Part shown: positions 63,901 to 64,000 of the stretch, in pieces
How positions within the stretch are numbered: the first letter of the stretch is position 1
How the letters are laid out: every line of letters starts with the position of its first letter
Assembly: GCA_028023455.1 (NCBI GenBank)
Contig: JAQFVV010012511.1
Span: forward strand, 746,001 to 810,000
Reading direction: 5' to 3'
DNA length: 64,000 nucleotides
DNA from: Epiperipatus broadwayi
Taxonomy: Eukaryota > Onychophora > Udeonychophora > Euonychophora > Peripatidae
Program-made: the position numbers and the translations under genes
Notes under the pieces: generated by a model
What the model was told of the DNA's origin: nothing
The model's input: only the letters and a program-made list of their open reading frames with translations
Databases searched by the model: none

Positions 63901-64000
63901 TTTGATCCAGATCTGCTTTTGAATTAATTTTGCCCTTTTATTATTAGCTAGGGTAATCTGTACTGATTTTAGAGGTAAGGTTTTAATATGTGGATTTTTA
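60988..64000 (-). CDS. pol: Gypsy-type retrotransposon Pol polyprotein (5' partial at window edge)
   Basis: The minus-strand frame is open from the window edge to a stop at 60988-60990. The first usable in-frame start would be off-window: translating 64000-63865 continues the same frame without a stop. Counting residues from 63864: the end of an aspartic protease fold (ILGVDFL at 11-17; its catalytic Asp is off-window); RT with FDLTSSYWQ near 202-210 and the YVDD box at 265-268; RNase H acidic residues D414, E456, D481 and D524; integrase zinc finger H630, H635, C665 and C668; and integrase catalytic D697, D756 and E791, all present. It ends with a C-terminal barrel-like tail (YEGPF, RILKPYRGKI). 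No frameshift is seen in about 1000 codons, so this copy is young. No env-like frame follows. It would copy and integrate the element's RNA in cytoplasmic particles and the nucleus. Confidence 0.95.
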   Translation of the reverse strand, partial: KNPHIKTLPLKSVQITLANNKRAKLIQKQIWIKLTINQTCIYHVFLILTGLIHEMILGVDFLHLNKCLIDFKNKIVHIGDEVLRMTLSPKYDLLEIDCIMSNVPETLVKSKIAESNLIDGDNVNKLQSIINEYNTIFSEIPGVIEGFQQRIKLIHDQPFQSKSYPIPYQYREEIYKQINKMLEWEIISKCSSPYCNPVVTVKKKDGSMRFCLDARQLNKITVPDRNIPPPIHELFVRFGNKKVFSTFDLTSSYWQIELHPEDRQYTAFRYEGFTYQFNRMPFGLINSGAALIRCLDKTLSPDIKQIVTMYVDDVIIASTTIEEHLQHIEMFFKECSDKGIKINFKKSTLVSNEVIFLGHIVGHNGIKPHPDKISAIQNFPKPTNKKQIRSFLGICNFYNRFYQKFSDCMEPLLKLIRKDEKWKWTEEQDDAFAGIKAGFLKQTILAFPDFSKPFILQTDSSGYGLGVTLSQIQEDGQTGVLYFISRLLKGPELNYTVTEKEALAIVWAFQKFRQMLLGSEVIVITDHKSLEFLNHSYLTNSRLVRWSLLLQEFNYTIKYCKGSENVVADALSRNPCKSEQLHLSVDNAYIMNVDLIVDENVENDLLNIYNLQNQDKNLMLIIKTLNKEEILYTASNLPLYKIDNMVLKYKINDNLNEWRVVIPEVLKDPLIQYIHCLYGHYGVYKTEQTIKNWFYWPNMHKDILNEIQDCQICLRAKPVNKNYVSSINSIIPERPNEILAIDYYGPLPPFNKKKFLVVAYDLFSKFVSAYPIPQANTRYTIKVLETLHFERIGKPMTILTDHGTPFLSKEWNMWVNKHQIKHVLTSIRNPQSNPCERVMRELGRLFRTYLKDNHKGWVKHTPDMVNYINWSVNESTGFTPIKLQLKQNIPILFKYYKPPIPNLTINIEKDRKEALERMRQMAQKRHKNTYKSNYQFKVGDKVFLKTPHVSNPQNFIFHKFCNSYEGPFTIIKKAGPNAYWLDCDGEVRGTYNARILKPYRGKI

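Noticed and set aside
1-64000. CRISPR arrays, operons, prophage or other prokaryotic systems
   Set aside because: None seen. Introns, LTR elements, SINE- and LINE-like repeats show this is animal nuclear DNA.

Overview
The window is AT-rich, intron- and repeat-laden nuclear DNA from an animal, with no prokaryotic features. The mix of repeats (tRNA-headed SINE-like repeats, RTE/jockey-like LINE fragments, a KIAA1586-type hAT remnant, gypsy pol) is what I would expect in a mollusc, most likely a cephalopod such as an octopus. That placement is inference, not proof.

The only host gene I can support runs left to right across most of the window. It is the middle part of a CIP2A orthologue (cellular inhibitor of PP2A, KIAA1524). 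I reconstructed seven coding exons by eye: 12517-12659, 25434-25509, 25593-25796, 25888-26038, 36813-36948, 42355-42454 and 54702-54820. Together they give 929 nt in one continuous frame, about 310 codons. Phases agree at every junction, and the product aligns to the armadillo-like region of the vertebrate protein. Five introns have GT-AG ends. The sixth, 26039-36812, has no usable GT-AG solution but fits a minor-spliceosome (U12) AT-AC intron, with an ATATCCTT donor, a TCTTAAC branch site and a terminal AC. The first and last exons of the gene were not found here.

Region by region: 1-2.2 kb holds inverted-repeat (foldback) families. 2.8-9.7 kb is a composite of three ~2-kb LTRs, two flanking a 0.7-kb internal stub with a primer-binding site on the minus strand and one inverted copy joined through a perfect palindrome. 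A pogo/Tigger-like MITE (11.3-12.4 kb) abuts the first CIP2A exon. The 12.8-kb intron after that exon contains more foldback repeats and a decayed gypsy pol (16.5-18.9 kb). The U12 intron holds LINE fragments, a broken hAT transposase gene and a solo LTR (34.2-36.2 kb). The next intron holds two MITEs and a LINE RT remnant. The last intron seen holds a MITE, a probable 1.6-kb solo LTR, a short palindromic MITE, a hAT-like non-autonomous element, an unidentified retroelement remnant and a LINE endonuclease remnant. After the last exon come a perfect 44-bp-arm hairpin, another LINE remnant and the 3' portion of a largely intact gypsy retrotransposon on the minus strand: 3' LTR 58127-60097, polypurine tract, and an open pol frame from 60988 through the window edge.

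The story is one conserved gene whose introns have been expanded by many transposon families. All calls are by-eye reading and translation; no database search was possible.
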